This document shows positions 16,157 to 27,101 of a stretch of 64,000 bases of DNA, piece after piece. Below the pieces are notes generated by a model, which saw nothing but the letters and a program-made list of their open reading frames with translations, searched no databases and had not been told where the DNA came from. The position numbers were made by a program, and so were the translations under genes. The DNA comes from Glaciibacter superstes DSM 21135 (GTDB lineage: Bacteria; Actinomycetota; Actinomycetes; Actinomycetales; Microbacteriaceae): positions 102,980 through 166,979 of the forward strand of contig NZ_ATWH01000013.1 in the NCBI RefSeq assembly GCF_000421145.1. The letters are read 5' to 3'. Within the stretch, counting starts at the first letter, position 1. Each line of letters begins with the position of its first letter.

Positions 16157-16349
16157 GCTTCTCTAGATCAACTGCTTGCGGGCCTCGTCAGGCGATGGCC
16201 TCGAAATGCAGTCGGAGTAGCCAGGCGTGGGAGGTGTACGCAACGGTGCAGGCTGCGGGTCGGATGGAGCACTTCTTGCTCTGACGGCATTGCCCGGTCA
16301 TTGTGGTGAGGTAAGGCTTTCCACCCTCGCGGAGCGGCCCGGGGAGAGG

Positions 16350-16355
16350 TAGCGT
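16350..16355 (+). promoter_or_regulatory. Predicted -10 element of ferritin gene, leaderless start
   Basis: TAGCGT is followed by six bases and the ATG at 16362. There is no Shine-Dalgarno sequence. Confidence 0.5.
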
Positions 16356-16361
16356 CAAACC

Positions 16362-16895
16362 ATGACCGAGACATCTTTCAACGAGCTTCTATCCGCCCAG
16401 ATCGGCAACGAGTTCGCCGCATCCCAGCAGTACATCGCCATTGCCGTGTGGTTCGACAACCAAGACCTCCCACAGTTGGCCACCCACTTCTACCGCCAGT
16501 CGGTCGAAGAGCGTAACCACGCCATGATGCTCGTGCAGTACCGCCTCGACCGCGGCGTCGGCCTCGAAATCCCCGGCATCCCGGCCGTCAAGAACGAATT
16601 CGCGAACCCCGTAGAACCGATCGCGCTCGCGCTGGCCCAGGAGAAGCAGGTCACCACGCAGATCGAGGCGCTCTTCGCGGCCGCACGCGCAGACAGCGAT
16701 GCCCTCGGCGAGCAGGCCATGCTGTGGTTCCTCAAGGAACAGGTCGAAGAAGTCGCGTCGATGTCCACGCTGCTCACCATCGCCCAACGCGCCGGCGACA
16801 ACTGGTTCGACATCGAGAACTTCATCGCTCGCGAATCCGTCGGCGATGGTGGGCTGGACTCCGACGCCCCCGCGGCCGCCGGCGGAGCTCTCTAG
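16362..16895 (+). CDS. Ferritin
   Basis: A 177-residue non-haem ferritin that stores iron as ferric mineral in a 24-mer shell. Ferroxidase ligands are in place: E17 in the first helix, E50 and H53 in the VEERNHAMM segment, and Glu/Gln residues in helices three and four (EKQVTTQIEALF, WFLKEQVEEVASM). There is no haem-ligand methionine typical of bacterioferritin, so it is the BfrB/ferritin type. A tail of about 15 residues, rich in Gly/Ala, follows the last helix. The gene is monocistronic and starts at a leaderless promoter. No iron-box-like palindrome was recognised upstream. Confidence 0.93.
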   Translation: MTETSFNELLSAQIGNEFAASQQYIAIAVWFDNQDLPQLATHFYRQSVEERNHAMMLVQYRLDRGVGLEIPGIPAVKNEFANPVEPIALALAQEKQVTTQIEALFAAARADSDALGEQAMLWFLKEQVEEVASMSTLLTIAQRAGDNWFDIENFIARESVGDGGLDSDAPAAAGGAL

Positions 16896-16994
16896 CGCCA
16901 CGTCTGGTCGTCACCTCTGGTCAGCAAACCTGTCCGACTCGGGCGAGCGCGGCCAGCACCGGAACAGCGCGACGTTACTGGCAGAATTGAGCGC

Positions 16995-19675
<2,681 letters not shown>

Positions 19676-19684
19676 TACCTGCCG

Positions 19685-19717
19685 GGCGTAAGCGGCACGG
19701 ATCACGCCGCTTACGCC
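19685..19717 (+). terminator. Terminator-like hairpin after eno
   Basis: GGCGTAAGCGGC (19685-19696) and GCCGCTTACGCC (19706-19717) form a perfect 12-bp stem with a nine-base loop. No T tract follows. It may terminate or attenuate transcription into the ftsB-like gene. Confidence 0.65.
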
Positions 19718-19753
19718 TCGCTGTTCGTCCGAACCCGGCGGAAAGGAGCTCCG

Positions 19754-20230
19754 GTGCCCAGGAAACCCGCAGAACGAGCCCCCGTCGCGATGGAAGACGA
19801 CCAGAGCGTCGCGGGCGGCTGGCTGCGCGGCATCCGTTTCTCTGGCTTCTCGTTTGTGATGATGGGAATCCTGGTTCTTGCCGTAATGGTGCTCGCGCCT
19901 AGCCTTCGCACCTATGTTGAACAGCGCCAGCAGATCGACCGACTGGCGGCCTCCGTCGACGACGCGAAAGAGCACGTCGAAGAACTGACGTCGGAGCGTG
20001 AGCGCTGGAACGACCGCACCTACATCACCACGCAGGCGCGCGATCGTCTGTCGTACGTGCTTCCGGGGGACATCAGTTTCCTGGTCATCAACGATCTGCC
20101 CACAACGGCCGACATCACCGAGTCCGCGCCGGTGAGCACCGACATCCAGGACACCAAGGTCGACTGGCTGCAGTCGGTGTTCGCCTCGGTCATGACCGCC
20201 GGTCTCGCACCGGAAGCGGCGAAGCCATGA
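19754..20230 (+). CDS. Septum formation initiator protein (FtsB/DivIC family)
   Basis: A 158-residue bitopic membrane protein: basic N-terminus, one membrane helix at about 33-52 (FVMMGILVLAVMVLAPSL), a short coiled coil (about 55-85) and the family segment DRTYITTQARDRLSYVLPGD. Such proteins join the FtsL/FtsQ divisome complex outside the membrane. The GTG start has AAAGGAG eight bases upstream. It overlaps the DUF501 gene by four bases. The gene order after eno is the same as Rv1023-Rv1025 in mycobacteria. Confidence 0.9.
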   Translation: MPRKPAERAPVAMEDDQSVAGGWLRGIRFSGFSFVMMGILVLAVMVLAPSLRTYVEQRQQIDRLAASVDDAKEHVEELTSERERWNDRTYITTQARDRLSYVLPGDISFLVINDLPTTADITESAPVSTDIQDTKVDWLQSVFASVMTAGLAPEAAKP

Positions 20231-20811
20231 CCCGCCCGCCGTTCGACCTGGTCACCGACCGTGACATCGCCCTCGTGTCTGCCCAGTTGGGCCGACCGGC
20301 GCGCGACGTCGTCGGGATCGCAGCCCGGTGTGTGTGCGGCGCACCGACCGTGGTTGCCACGGCGCCTCGCCTGAGCGACGGAACACCATTCCCGACCTTC
20401 TATTACCTGACCCACCCGGCCGCCACCGCTGCCATTTCCTACCTGGAGGCGACGCAGGTGATGAACGAGTTCAACGCGTTGCTCGCCGAAGACGACGACC
20501 TGCGTGAGAGTTATCGTCAGGCGCACGAGAGCTTCCTGTTCGATCGCGAGCAGGTGGGCACCGCCCTCGAGATCGCCGGTATCTCCTCCGGCGGCATGCC
20601 GGTGCGCGTGAAGTGCCTGCACGCGCTTGCTGCGCACTCGCTGGCCGCCGGCACCGGCGTGAACCCGATCGGCGACCTGGCGCTCGCACGGGCCGCCTGG
20701 TCACCGACGGTGTGCGAATGCCAGGGCAGCACGAACGAGAAGCCGGATGAGGGCTCGAGAGGCAACACGCAGACAGACGGCAGAGCTACCGACGACACGG
20801 GTCATCCGTGA
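20227..20811 (+). CDS. DUF501 domain protein
   Basis: A 194-residue conserved protein of unknown function found next to eno/ftsB in many Actinobacteria. Family features include a Cys-containing block (AARCVCGAPTVVATAPRL), FPTFYYLTHPAATAAISYLE and the conserved VKCLHALAAHSLA-x5-NPIGD segment. The His and Cys residues could bind a metal, which is inference. The last 30 residues are polar and variable. It is translationally coupled on both sides (ATGA before, GTGA into the subtilase gene). Confidence 0.88.
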   Translation: MTRPPFDLVTDRDIALVSAQLGRPARDVVGIAARCVCGAPTVVATAPRLSDGTPFPTFYYLTHPAATAAISYLEATQVMNEFNALLAEDDDLRESYRQAHESFLFDREQVGTALEIAGISSGGMPVRVKCLHALAAHSLAAGTGVNPIGDLALARAAWSPTVCECQGSTNEKPDEGSRGNTQTDGRATDDTGHP

Positions 20812-22085
20812 TCGGCGTGTGGCGGCGGATCGGAAGCGGCCTTGCCGTCGCGCTCGCGGTGACGCTGATGGCCGGTTCGGTGCTGGTCGACGCACAGCCG
20901 GCCCGTGCAGATCAGATTCGCGACCTCGAGTACTGGCTCGCTGACTACGGTTTCACCCAGGCCTGGAACACCACAAAGGGCGCCGGCGTCACCGTTGCCG
21001 TCATCGACACCGGTGTCGACGGCACCGTGGCAGACCTGGCAGGGGCGCTGACCGACGGCACGGATGTCTCTGGGATCGGGTCCCCCAACGGACAGACCCC
21101 TGTCGGCGAGAAGTCGGACCACGGCACACTGGTTGCTTCGCTCCTGGCCGGCCGTGGGACCGGACCGAATGCCGGTCTGATCGGAGTGGCTCCAGAGGCG
21201 CAGATTATGCCGATCTCCGTGGCATTCGGCTCCAGCGACTCCGCGATCAGCAACGACGACCAGATTGCCGAAGCCATTCGCTGGGCCGTCGACAACGGGG
21301 CATCCGTCATCAACATGTCGCTCACGCGCAACACGCTCGACTGGCCGGAGAGCTGGGATGATGCCTTCCTCTACGCCTTCGAGAACGACGTGGTGGTCGT
21401 TGCCGCTGCGGGAAACCGCGGAAGCGGTACGACTGAAGTCGGAGCGCCGGCGACCATTCCAGGGGTGCTCACCGTCGGCGGGGTCGATCGGAACAAGGAA
21501 GCGAGCTTCGACGCATCGTCACAGGGCATCACGATCTCTGTGGCAGCACCGAGCGAGCAGCTCGTCGGCGCCGTACCCGGCGGCGGGTACGTGTCGTGGA
21601 ACGGAACCAGCGCGGCAGCACCAATCGTCTCCGGTCTGGTGGCACTGGTTCGGGCCGCGTACCCGAAGCTCAGCGCGGCCGACGTGATGAACCGCATCAT
21701 CGCCACGGCGAATCCGAACGGGCACGAGGTACCGAGCCCGATCTACGGCAACGGACTGATCAGCGCGGGAGCAGCGGTCACGGCGGATGTCCCGGCGGCG
21801 ACAGGACCGACACCGACGGAACTGCTGAAGGAATGGATCCATCTCCACCGCAGGGCGGATACCGTTCCGGAAGAGACTCCCGCACCTGAAGCGATCATTC
21901 CGCGCATCCCGGTACCAGACCCGCCACTGCCGGAGCAGAATCTCACCGCAGCCTGGCTGCCGAACCAGTTCACGCTGACGTATGTCAGCATCCCGCTCGC
22001 CGTGCTTGTCGGGTTTGGTACGCTAGTGGTGCTGTTCGGCATCGGGGCCACTCGGCATCTCGCGCGAATTCGACGTCGTTCGTGA
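20808..22085 (+). CDS. Membrane-anchored subtilisin-like serine protease (mycosin-like S8)
   Basis: A 425-residue secreted S8 peptidase. It has an N-terminal signal helix (about 8-28), the catalytic triad D67 (VAVIDTGVDG), H105 (SDHGTLVASLL) and S268 (NGTSAAAP) with oxyanion N203, then a Pro-rich linker and a C-terminal membrane anchor at about 390-412 ending in basic RRRS. This layout matches the mycosins of type VII secretion systems, but no ESX genes are nearby. In many actinobacteria without full ESX loci such proteases stand next to eno/DUF501. Its GTG overlaps the DUF501 stop, so it belongs to the ftsB operon. Confidence 0.9.
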   Translation: MIGVWRRIGSGLAVALAVTLMAGSVLVDAQPARADQIRDLEYWLADYGFTQAWNTTKGAGVTVAVIDTGVDGTVADLAGALTDGTDVSGIGSPNGQTPVGEKSDHGTLVASLLAGRGTGPNAGLIGVAPEAQIMPISVAFGSSDSAISNDDQIAEAIRWAVDNGASVINMSLTRNTLDWPESWDDAFLYAFENDVVVVAAAGNRGSGTTEVGAPATIPGVLTVGGVDRNKEASFDASSQGITISVAAPSEQLVGAVPGGGYVSWNGTSAAAPIVSGLVALVRAAYPKLSAADVMNRIIATANPNGHEVPSPIYGNGLISAGAAVTADVPAATGPTPTELLKEWIHLHRRADTVPEETPAPEAIIPRIPVPDPPLPEQNLTAAWLPNQFTLTYVSIPLAVLVGFGTLVVLFGIGATRHLARIRRRS

Positions 22086-22125
22086 ATAATTCGCATATCC
22101 GGATCATGTAGGAGGCCTTCTTATC

Positions 22126-23598
22126 GTGCCCAAAATTCTCATTGTTGGTGGTGGCTACGCCGGTTTTTACACTGCGTGGAAGCTCGAGAAGTGGCTGCGC
22201 CCTGGTGAGGCGGAAGTGACCGTCGTCGACCCGCTGCCGTACATGACGTACCAGCCGTTCCTTCCTGAGGTCGCGGCTGGCTCGATCGAGCCGCGCCACT
22301 CTGTCGTCGCGCACCGCAGGCACCTGGGCAAGACGAACGTCATCACGGCCAAGGTCACCAACGTGAACCACGCTGAGAAGACGGCGACGATCACGCCACC
22401 GGTGGGGGAACCGTACGAGTTTGCCTACGACATCGTTGTGGTGACGGCCGGTGCCGTGTCACGTACGTTCCCGATCCCGGGTGTCGCAGACCAGGCGATC
22501 GGGCTGAAGACCATCGAGGAAGCCGTCGCGATCCGCGACACCGTCCTGACGAACTTCGACAAGGCATCGCACCTTCCGCCCGGGCCCGAGCGCGACCGCC
22601 TGCTCACTTTTGTTGTCATCGGCGGCGGGTTCGCGGGCATCGAGATCTTCGCCGAACTGCGCTCGTTCGCGAGTTCGCTGTTGAAGAAGTACCCCAAGAT
22701 CTCCTTCGAAGACACGCACTTCCACCTGATCGAGGCCATGGGCCGCATCATGCCGGAGGTTTCGCTGCCGACCAGCTACTGGGTCATCAAGAACCTCGCT
22801 GAGCGTGGTGCCGAGATCCACCTCGATACTCAGCTCAGCTCCGCTGTCGACGGCAAGGTCGAACTCTCGACAGGCGAAAGCTTCGAGAGCGACCTGATCG
22901 TGTGGACCGCAGGAGTCATGGCCAACCCGGCCATCGTGCGCCACACCGACCTGCCGATCGAAGAGCGAGGACGGCTGCAGGTGCGCGCCGACCTTCGCGT
23001 TGGGACCGAAGACGAGTTCATCGAAGGCGCCTGGGGTGCCGGTGACGTCAGCGCCGTGCCAGACCTCAGCGGTGGGGGAGTCGGCGGCTTCTGCGTTCCG
23101 AACGCCCAGCACGCCGTTCGCCAGGGCAAGCTGCTCGCGAAGAACATCGTCGCGGTGCTTCGCGGTGAGGGCCCCAAAGAATACCTGCACAAGAACCTCG
23201 GTGCCGTCGCCGGACTCGGCGTCGGCTACGGCGTCTTCCAGTCGGGCAAGATCGCGGTCAAGGGGCTTCCGGCCTGGTTCGCGCACCGTGGCTACCACGG
23301 CATGGCTATGCCCAGCTGGGAGCGCAAGATCCGTGTTGTGCTCGGCTGGGTAAGCAACTTCTTCCTCGGCCGCGACATCGTGTCGCTCTCCGCAGTCGAG
23401 ACACCGCGTGCCGTGTTCGAGGAGTTCGCCGCCCGCCCGAAGCCGCCGGAGGCCGCTGCTGCAGCGTCAGAGAAGGCAGCGCCGACCAAGGCACGCGCAC
23501 CCCGAAAGTCGGCTGCCAAGCCCGCCGAAAAGGAGAACGCCGAGAAGGCGGATGCGCCGGCTGAGGCGCGCGAGTCGGTGACGGTCGCCGCCAAATAG
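22126..23598 (+). CDS. ndh: Type II NADH dehydrogenase
   Basis: Non-proton-pumping NADH:menaquinone oxidoreductase on the inner face of the membrane. FAD binding is shown by ILIVGGGYAGFY (3-14) and NADH binding by VVIGGGFAGIEIF near residue 165, with the second FAD region at WGAGDVSAVPD. The family C-terminal amphipathic segment lies near 380-425. The last 55 residues form an extra Ala/Lys/Glu/Pro-rich tail that is not needed for the fold. The GTG has AGGAGG at 22110-22115, ten bases upstream, a slightly long spacing. Confidence 0.95.
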   Translation: MPKILIVGGGYAGFYTAWKLEKWLRPGEAEVTVVDPLPYMTYQPFLPEVAAGSIEPRHSVVAHRRHLGKTNVITAKVTNVNHAEKTATITPPVGEPYEFAYDIVVVTAGAVSRTFPIPGVADQAIGLKTIEEAVAIRDTVLTNFDKASHLPPGPERDRLLTFVVIGGGFAGIEIFAELRSFASSLLKKYPKISFEDTHFHLIEAMGRIMPEVSLPTSYWVIKNLAERGAEIHLDTQLSSAVDGKVELSTGESFESDLIVWTAGVMANPAIVRHTDLPIEERGRLQVRADLRVGTEDEFIEGAWGAGDVSAVPDLSGGGVGGFCVPNAQHAVRQGKLLAKNIVAVLRGEGPKEYLHKNLGAVAGLGVGYGVFQSGKIAVKGLPAWFAHRGYHGMAMPSWERKIRVVLGWVSNFFLGRDIVSLSAVETPRAVFEEFAARPKPPEAAAAASEKAAPTKARAPRKSAAKPAEKENAEKADAPAEARESVTVAAK

Positions 23599-23652
23599 GG
23601 CTGCGTAGGCCGTCGCCTCAGTATCCTTAAGCGTTCGAGTCTTCTCGAGCGC

Positions 23653-23726
23653 GCCCCCGTAGCCCAACCGGCAGAGGCAGACGACTTAAAATCGTCACAG
23701 TCTGGGTTCGAATCCCAGCGGGGGCA
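23653..23726 (+). tRNA. tRNA with UAA anticodon (nominally tRNA-Leu), short variable loop
   Basis: A complete cloverleaf: acceptor GCCCCCG/CGGGGGC, D arm, anticodon stem GACGA/TCGTC with loop CTTAAAA (anticodon TAA at 23687-23689), variable loop ACAGT and T arm CTGGG/CCCAG with TTCGAAT. CCA is not encoded (the sequence reads ACCG). The anticodon is Leu(UAA), but bacterial tRNA-Leu normally has a long variable arm and this one has only five bases. It is the only tRNA gene seen in the window and lies between ndh and ppx. Confidence 0.93.
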
Positions 23727-23730
23727 CCGC

Positions 23731-24657
23731 TTAACCGAGGCGGTCGAGGTAACGCAGGATGATGCCTTCGCGGAGCGCCCACGGCGACACTTCGAGCTCG
23801 CGCACCCCGAAGGCGGCCATCGCCTCGCTCAGCACGATTCCACCCGCGACGATCTGAAACGTGCGGTCTGCGGTGATTCCGGGCAGCGCCGGCCGAGCAT
23901 CGGCGGGAATCTTGGCGAGCCTGGGCACCCAGTCATCGAGCTGAGAGCGACGCAGCATGATCCGGTCGCCGGAGCCGACGCCGTCCTGGGTGGAACCCGC
24001 CAGCCGGGCGAGCGAGCGGATGGTCTTGGATGATCCGACCACGTGGTGCGGCGCCGGAAGGGCGGCGAACTCGCCGACGGCCTCGGCCAGGACCGACGCG
24101 GCATGCGCACGCAGGGCGTCCACCTGCTCCGGCAGTGGCGGGTCGTTGTGCAGGAAGCTGATGGTGGAGCGGCCGGCACCCAGGGGCAGGGAAAGGGCGA
24201 CATCCGGGTATTCGTTCGCGCCCGACGTGATTTCGAGTGAGCCTCCGCCGATGTCGAAGAGCAGGATGTGCTCGGCAGACCAGCCGTACCACCGACGCGA
24301 CGCGAGGAACGTGAGCCTGGCCTCGTCTTCACCGGAGAGCACCTGCAGGTCGACACCGGTCTCGCGTTTGACTCGGTCGAGAAGCTCCCGCCCGTTCGCC
24401 GCCTCGCGGAGAGCGGAGGTGGCGAACGGCAGAAACTCGTCGATCGAGTGTCGGCGCGCGACATCCGCCGCGTTCTGCACAGCACGGAGAACGGCAGTTG
24501 CGCCCTCTTCGGTGATCACACCGTCCGGCGTGAGGTACCGCATCAGGCGTAAAACGGACTTCTCGGAGACCATCGGCACTGGGGCGGCGCCCGCGTGCGC
24601 GTCGACGACGAGCAGATGGACGGTATTCGAACCGACGTCGAGGACTCCGAGGCGCAC
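23731..24657 (-). CDS. ppx: Ppx/GppA family exopolyphosphatase/pppGpp phosphatase
   Basis: A 308-residue phosphatase of the ASKHA fold that hydrolyses polyphosphate or pppGpp. Phosphate-binding motifs are visible: GVLDVGSNTVHLLV near the start and LLFDIGGGSLEI near residue 140. The length is the short actinobacterial form (Ppx2/Rv1026-like) without the C-terminal HD domain. The frame continues far upstream, but the GTG at 24657 gives the family start and lies six bases after a TATCGT -10 element, so it has its own leaderless promoter. A large membrane-protein gene lies 35 bp upstream in the same direction. Confidence 0.92.
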   Translation of the reverse strand: MRLGVLDVGSNTVHLLVVDAHAGAAPVPMVSEKSVLRLMRYLTPDGVITEEGATAVLRAVQNAADVARRHSIDEFLPFATSALREAANGRELLDRVKRETGVDLQVLSGEDEARLTFLASRRWYGWSAEHILLFDIGGGSLEITSGANEYPDVALSLPLGAGRSTISFLHNDPPLPEQVDALRAHAASVLAEAVGEFAALPAPHHVVGSSKTIRSLARLAGSTQDGVGSGDRIMLRRSQLDDWVPRLAKIPADARPALPGITADRTFQIVAGGIVLSEAMAAFGVRELEVSPWALREGIILRYLDRLG

Positions 24658-24663
24658 GTTCTG

Positions 24664-24669
24664 ACGATA
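24664..24669 (-). promoter_or_regulatory. Predicted -10 element of ppx, leaderless start
   Basis: On the minus strand TATCGT is followed by six bases and the GTG at 24657. It lies in the 35-bp gap after the upstream gene, so ppx can be expressed on its own. Confidence 0.5.
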
Positions 24670-24692
24670 GCGCAGTGGCAGCCCGGCGTGGA

Positions 24693-26918
24693 CTACCGCA
24701 GTGCCGGTGCGACGAAGCGTTGCCAGGTCCAGGCGCCGACGCTGATCGCGGCGAAGGCCCCCGCGGCCACCCAGGCCACTGCTCCTCCGGCAGGCAAGCT
24801 GCCGTCGGCCGGCGCCATGACCACAAACAGGATCGAGAACGCCAGTACCGTCAGGCCGGCCCAGGCCAGCGGCGACCAGTTCAGGATGCTGCGCCCGCTC
24901 GTTGAGCCGACCGGGATCAGAATGAGAACCGCGGATCCGATGGCACCGAGCACAACAGTGTTCGCGATCTCTGCACCGAGGATGCCGAGGAATCCTGCCG
25001 CTTCGGGAACGGCCCCGAGAACCAGCCAACCGAGCACCGCGAGAGCGATCAGGCTGGCGGCACGCACCGCAGCCACATGCCCTCGATTGACAACGGATGT
25101 CCCGGCGGGCACGGCGACGCTCGCCAACAGGGCGAACAGTAGCGCGGGTTGCACGTCGAAGAGTCGGGAGCCGAGTGCCGTCACGCCAACCAGCAGCAGG
25201 TACCTCGGCAGGAAAGAGGCTGTTGCCGGGGTGTGCATCACCCGGGTACTCCACCACAGCGGGACCAGCATCCCGACCGCATTGACCACACCTAGTGCGA
25301 TCACCACCGCCAGGAGCAGGCGAAGGTAGGCGGGCTGGTCAGTGACCGGGCCGGAGAGCATGACCAGGGCGGCCGCCGCCATCAGTGCCGCTCCGCCGAG
25401 AAGCCAGCGATTGAGGCGCACATCCGGAGCCGTGTCGAACTCCTCGCGAGCGCGGTTGCGCCCCGCAAAACGGTGACCACCCCAGAACGGTCGCCCACCT
25501 CTCGCCCGGGTGAATGTGCCGGCAAGCAGCCGCGCCGGAACCACAAGGAGTGCAACCGCGGCGATGGCGAAGAGCAGCGCCTGCAGCCAGGGGAACTGCG
25601 CGTTCCACGGAGGAGGAATGACGGCGCTGGTGAACTGGGTCGGATCGCTCCAGCCTCCCGGCAGCCGCGTGTTCGGCGCAGGCGCGGCATGAACCTGATC
25701 CGGCGCGGGTCGTTCGGGGGACGCGCTCGGCGGTGACGCACTCGGCTTGTCAGAGCGCGGTTTCGCGGGCGGAACGGGAATCGCGGTGTTCGGACCGGCG
25801 TTGTCACTCTCCGACGGGGCCGGCGACGGCGAACTGGCAGAAGCGTAGGAGACCGCGATCGGTGAGCTCCCCGGACCGGTGTTTCCAGCGGCATCCTGCT
25901 GCACGGCGACCACGGGATAGGTACCGGCCGCAACGCCGCCGGCGGTGCAGGTCCAGGCGCCGCCGGTGACGACGACGCTGCACACCGAATACGGCCCGGC
26001 GAAGACGGTGACGGTCGACCCTTCTTCACCCGTGCCGCTGTATGTCGCCCCGTCGGTTGAGACCCGTGCTCCGCTGACGGGCGACGTGACCACGGGTGCA
26101 GACGGCTTCTCGGTATCGAAGTTCACACTGAGCGCTGCGCTCGCGTCCGACGACGACGGTACGCTGAAGTCGGTTTGCTGGGTTGCCGTCACCTGATGGG
26201 TTCCGCTTGGCAGTCCACCGAGAGCGCAGATCCAATCGCCTGACGGGCCGGCCGTCGTGGTGCAGGCCACTCCGTTGCTTCGAACGGTGACGGATGCGTC
26301 AGGGTACGCCGTTCCGCGCACCCGGCCGTCAGAGATTCCAGCGCCTCCGGCTCCTCCGGTGACGACCGGTGGCGTGAGCACACGAACGGTCACGTCGTCG
26401 GCAACACCGTCTGAGCCGGTGATGACGGCACGGAGCACCATCTTGGGGCCGCTTGGAACATTAACGCCGCTGCAGCTCCACGTGGTCGCGGGACCCTCAT
26501 CCTCGCCGACGATGCAGAACGGTTCCCCGCCGGTTGGTGAGAGCAGTTGTACTTGAGACCCGGCGGTGCGGGTGCCGCTGACTCTCGTGCTCCCGCTTCC
26601 GATGAAGCTTCCGTCCGCCGGCGCGGTGATTGTGATCTCGGGCGGGGCGGGAGTCGGGGTTACGGGCGAGGGCGACGTCGGCGCGGGAATGGGCGTGGGA
26701 GCGACCGCCTCGACTCCCGGCGACGTCGGCGCGGATTCTTCGGCGTGGGCCCCGGCGGGAGCGGCGACGACGAGCAGCGAGGCCAGCAGAGGGATCGCAG
26801 AGAGGGCGATCAGCCCGCGTGTCCATCTTCGCGAAACCGACGGTCCTGACACCGACCGTCGCGAATCGGACCTCGTCTGTTCCGGAGACACGAGGTGCCG
26901 TGGTGCTCTGGAGCGCAT
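24693..26918 (-). CDS. Large surface membrane protein with Ig-like repeats and a polytopic C-terminal half
   Basis: A 741-residue protein I do not recognise as a named family. A signal sequence or anchor lies at about 34-58. A Pro/Thr/Ser-rich linker (60-93) leads to three bacterial Ig-like repeats (about 94-370). Each repeat carries a Cys pair in the pattern C-x(11-13)-W-x-C (FCIVGE...WSC, ACTTT...WIC, VCSVV...WTC), suggesting one disulfide per repeat. A second Pro/Ser-rich linker (370-420) follows, and then eight or so membrane helices to the end (about 446-735). AGGGGGTG precedes the ATG. It lies just upstream of ppx in the same direction. A role in envelope transport or sensing is possible but unproven. 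Confidence 0.8.
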   Translation of the reverse strand: MRSRAPRHLVSPEQTRSDSRRSVSGPSVSRRWTRGLIALSAIPLLASLLVVAAPAGAHAEESAPTSPGVEAVAPTPIPAPTSPSPVTPTPAPPEITITAPADGSFIGSGSTRVSGTRTAGSQVQLLSPTGGEPFCIVGEDEGPATTWSCSGVNVPSGPKMVLRAVITGSDGVADDVTVRVLTPPVVTGGAGGAGISDGRVRGTAYPDASVTVRSNGVACTTTAGPSGDWICALGGLPSGTHQVTATQQTDFSVPSSSDASAALSVNFDTEKPSAPVVTSPVSGARVSTDGATYSGTGEEGSTVTVFAGPYSVCSVVVTGGAWTCTAGGVAAGTYPVVAVQQDAAGNTGPGSSPIAVSYASASSPSPAPSESDNAGPNTAIPVPPAKPRSDKPSASPPSASPERPAPDQVHAAPAPNTRLPGGWSDPTQFTSAVIPPPWNAQFPWLQALLFAIAAVALLVVPARLLAGTFTRARGGRPFWGGHRFAGRNRAREEFDTAPDVRLNRWLLGGAALMAAAALVMLSGPVTDQPAYLRLLLAVVIALGVVNAVGMLVPLWWSTRVMHTPATASFLPRYLLLVGVTALGSRLFDVQPALLFALLASVAVPAGTSVVNRGHVAAVRAASLIALAVLGWLVLGAVPEAAGFLGILGAEIANTVVLGAIGSAVLILIPVGSTSGRSILNWSPLAWAGLTVLAFSILFVVMAPADGSLPAGGAVAWVAAGAFAAISVGAWTWQRFVAPALR

Positions 26919-27046
26919 TTCACCCCCTCCCCTCCACCCATTCCACGTGTCAACAGTGGCAAAGTCAACTCGCCACGGACACTGTTGTCACACTGTTTCC
27001 TCACGCATGGCTTCCTCCGTCACCGGGAATCGGGCATACTGGCGAC

Positions 27047-27062
27047 TGGGTCATTTGACCCA
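27047..27062. promoter_or_regulatory. Candidate TetR operator
   Basis: TGGGTCA and TGACCCA form a perfect inverted repeat around TT, and a third half-site TGGGTC lies at 27068-27073. It sits 40 bp before the tetR start and 130 bp from the divergent membrane-protein gene. Confidence 0.6.
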
Positions 27063-27101
27063 CTTCCTGGGTCGATGATGCGATGGAGGGGAGGAAGCGT
27101 G

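Larger units (their letters stand above)
15882..16349. other. Gene-poor stretch with remnants and repeats
   Basis: Nearly 470 bp without an intact gene. It contains a VOC-protein stub (16029-16112), a full copy of the dispersed repeat (16121-16156), a partial copy at 16001-16016 and a minus-strand look-alike around 15921-15945 (AGGGTTGCCCGCGAGGG). The remaining sequence up to the ferritin promoter shows nothing recognisable. Confidence 0.5.

Noticed and set aside
16168..16374. A 68-codon minus-strand frame before the ferritin gene
   Set aside because: No ribosome site, no motif, and it overlaps the ferritin promoter and start. Treated as non-coding.
23731..25257. A 508-residue version of the Ppx protein starting at 25257
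   Set aside because: The extra 200 residues are antisense to nothing and overlap the upstream membrane-protein gene. GTG 24657 fits the family and a -10 element.
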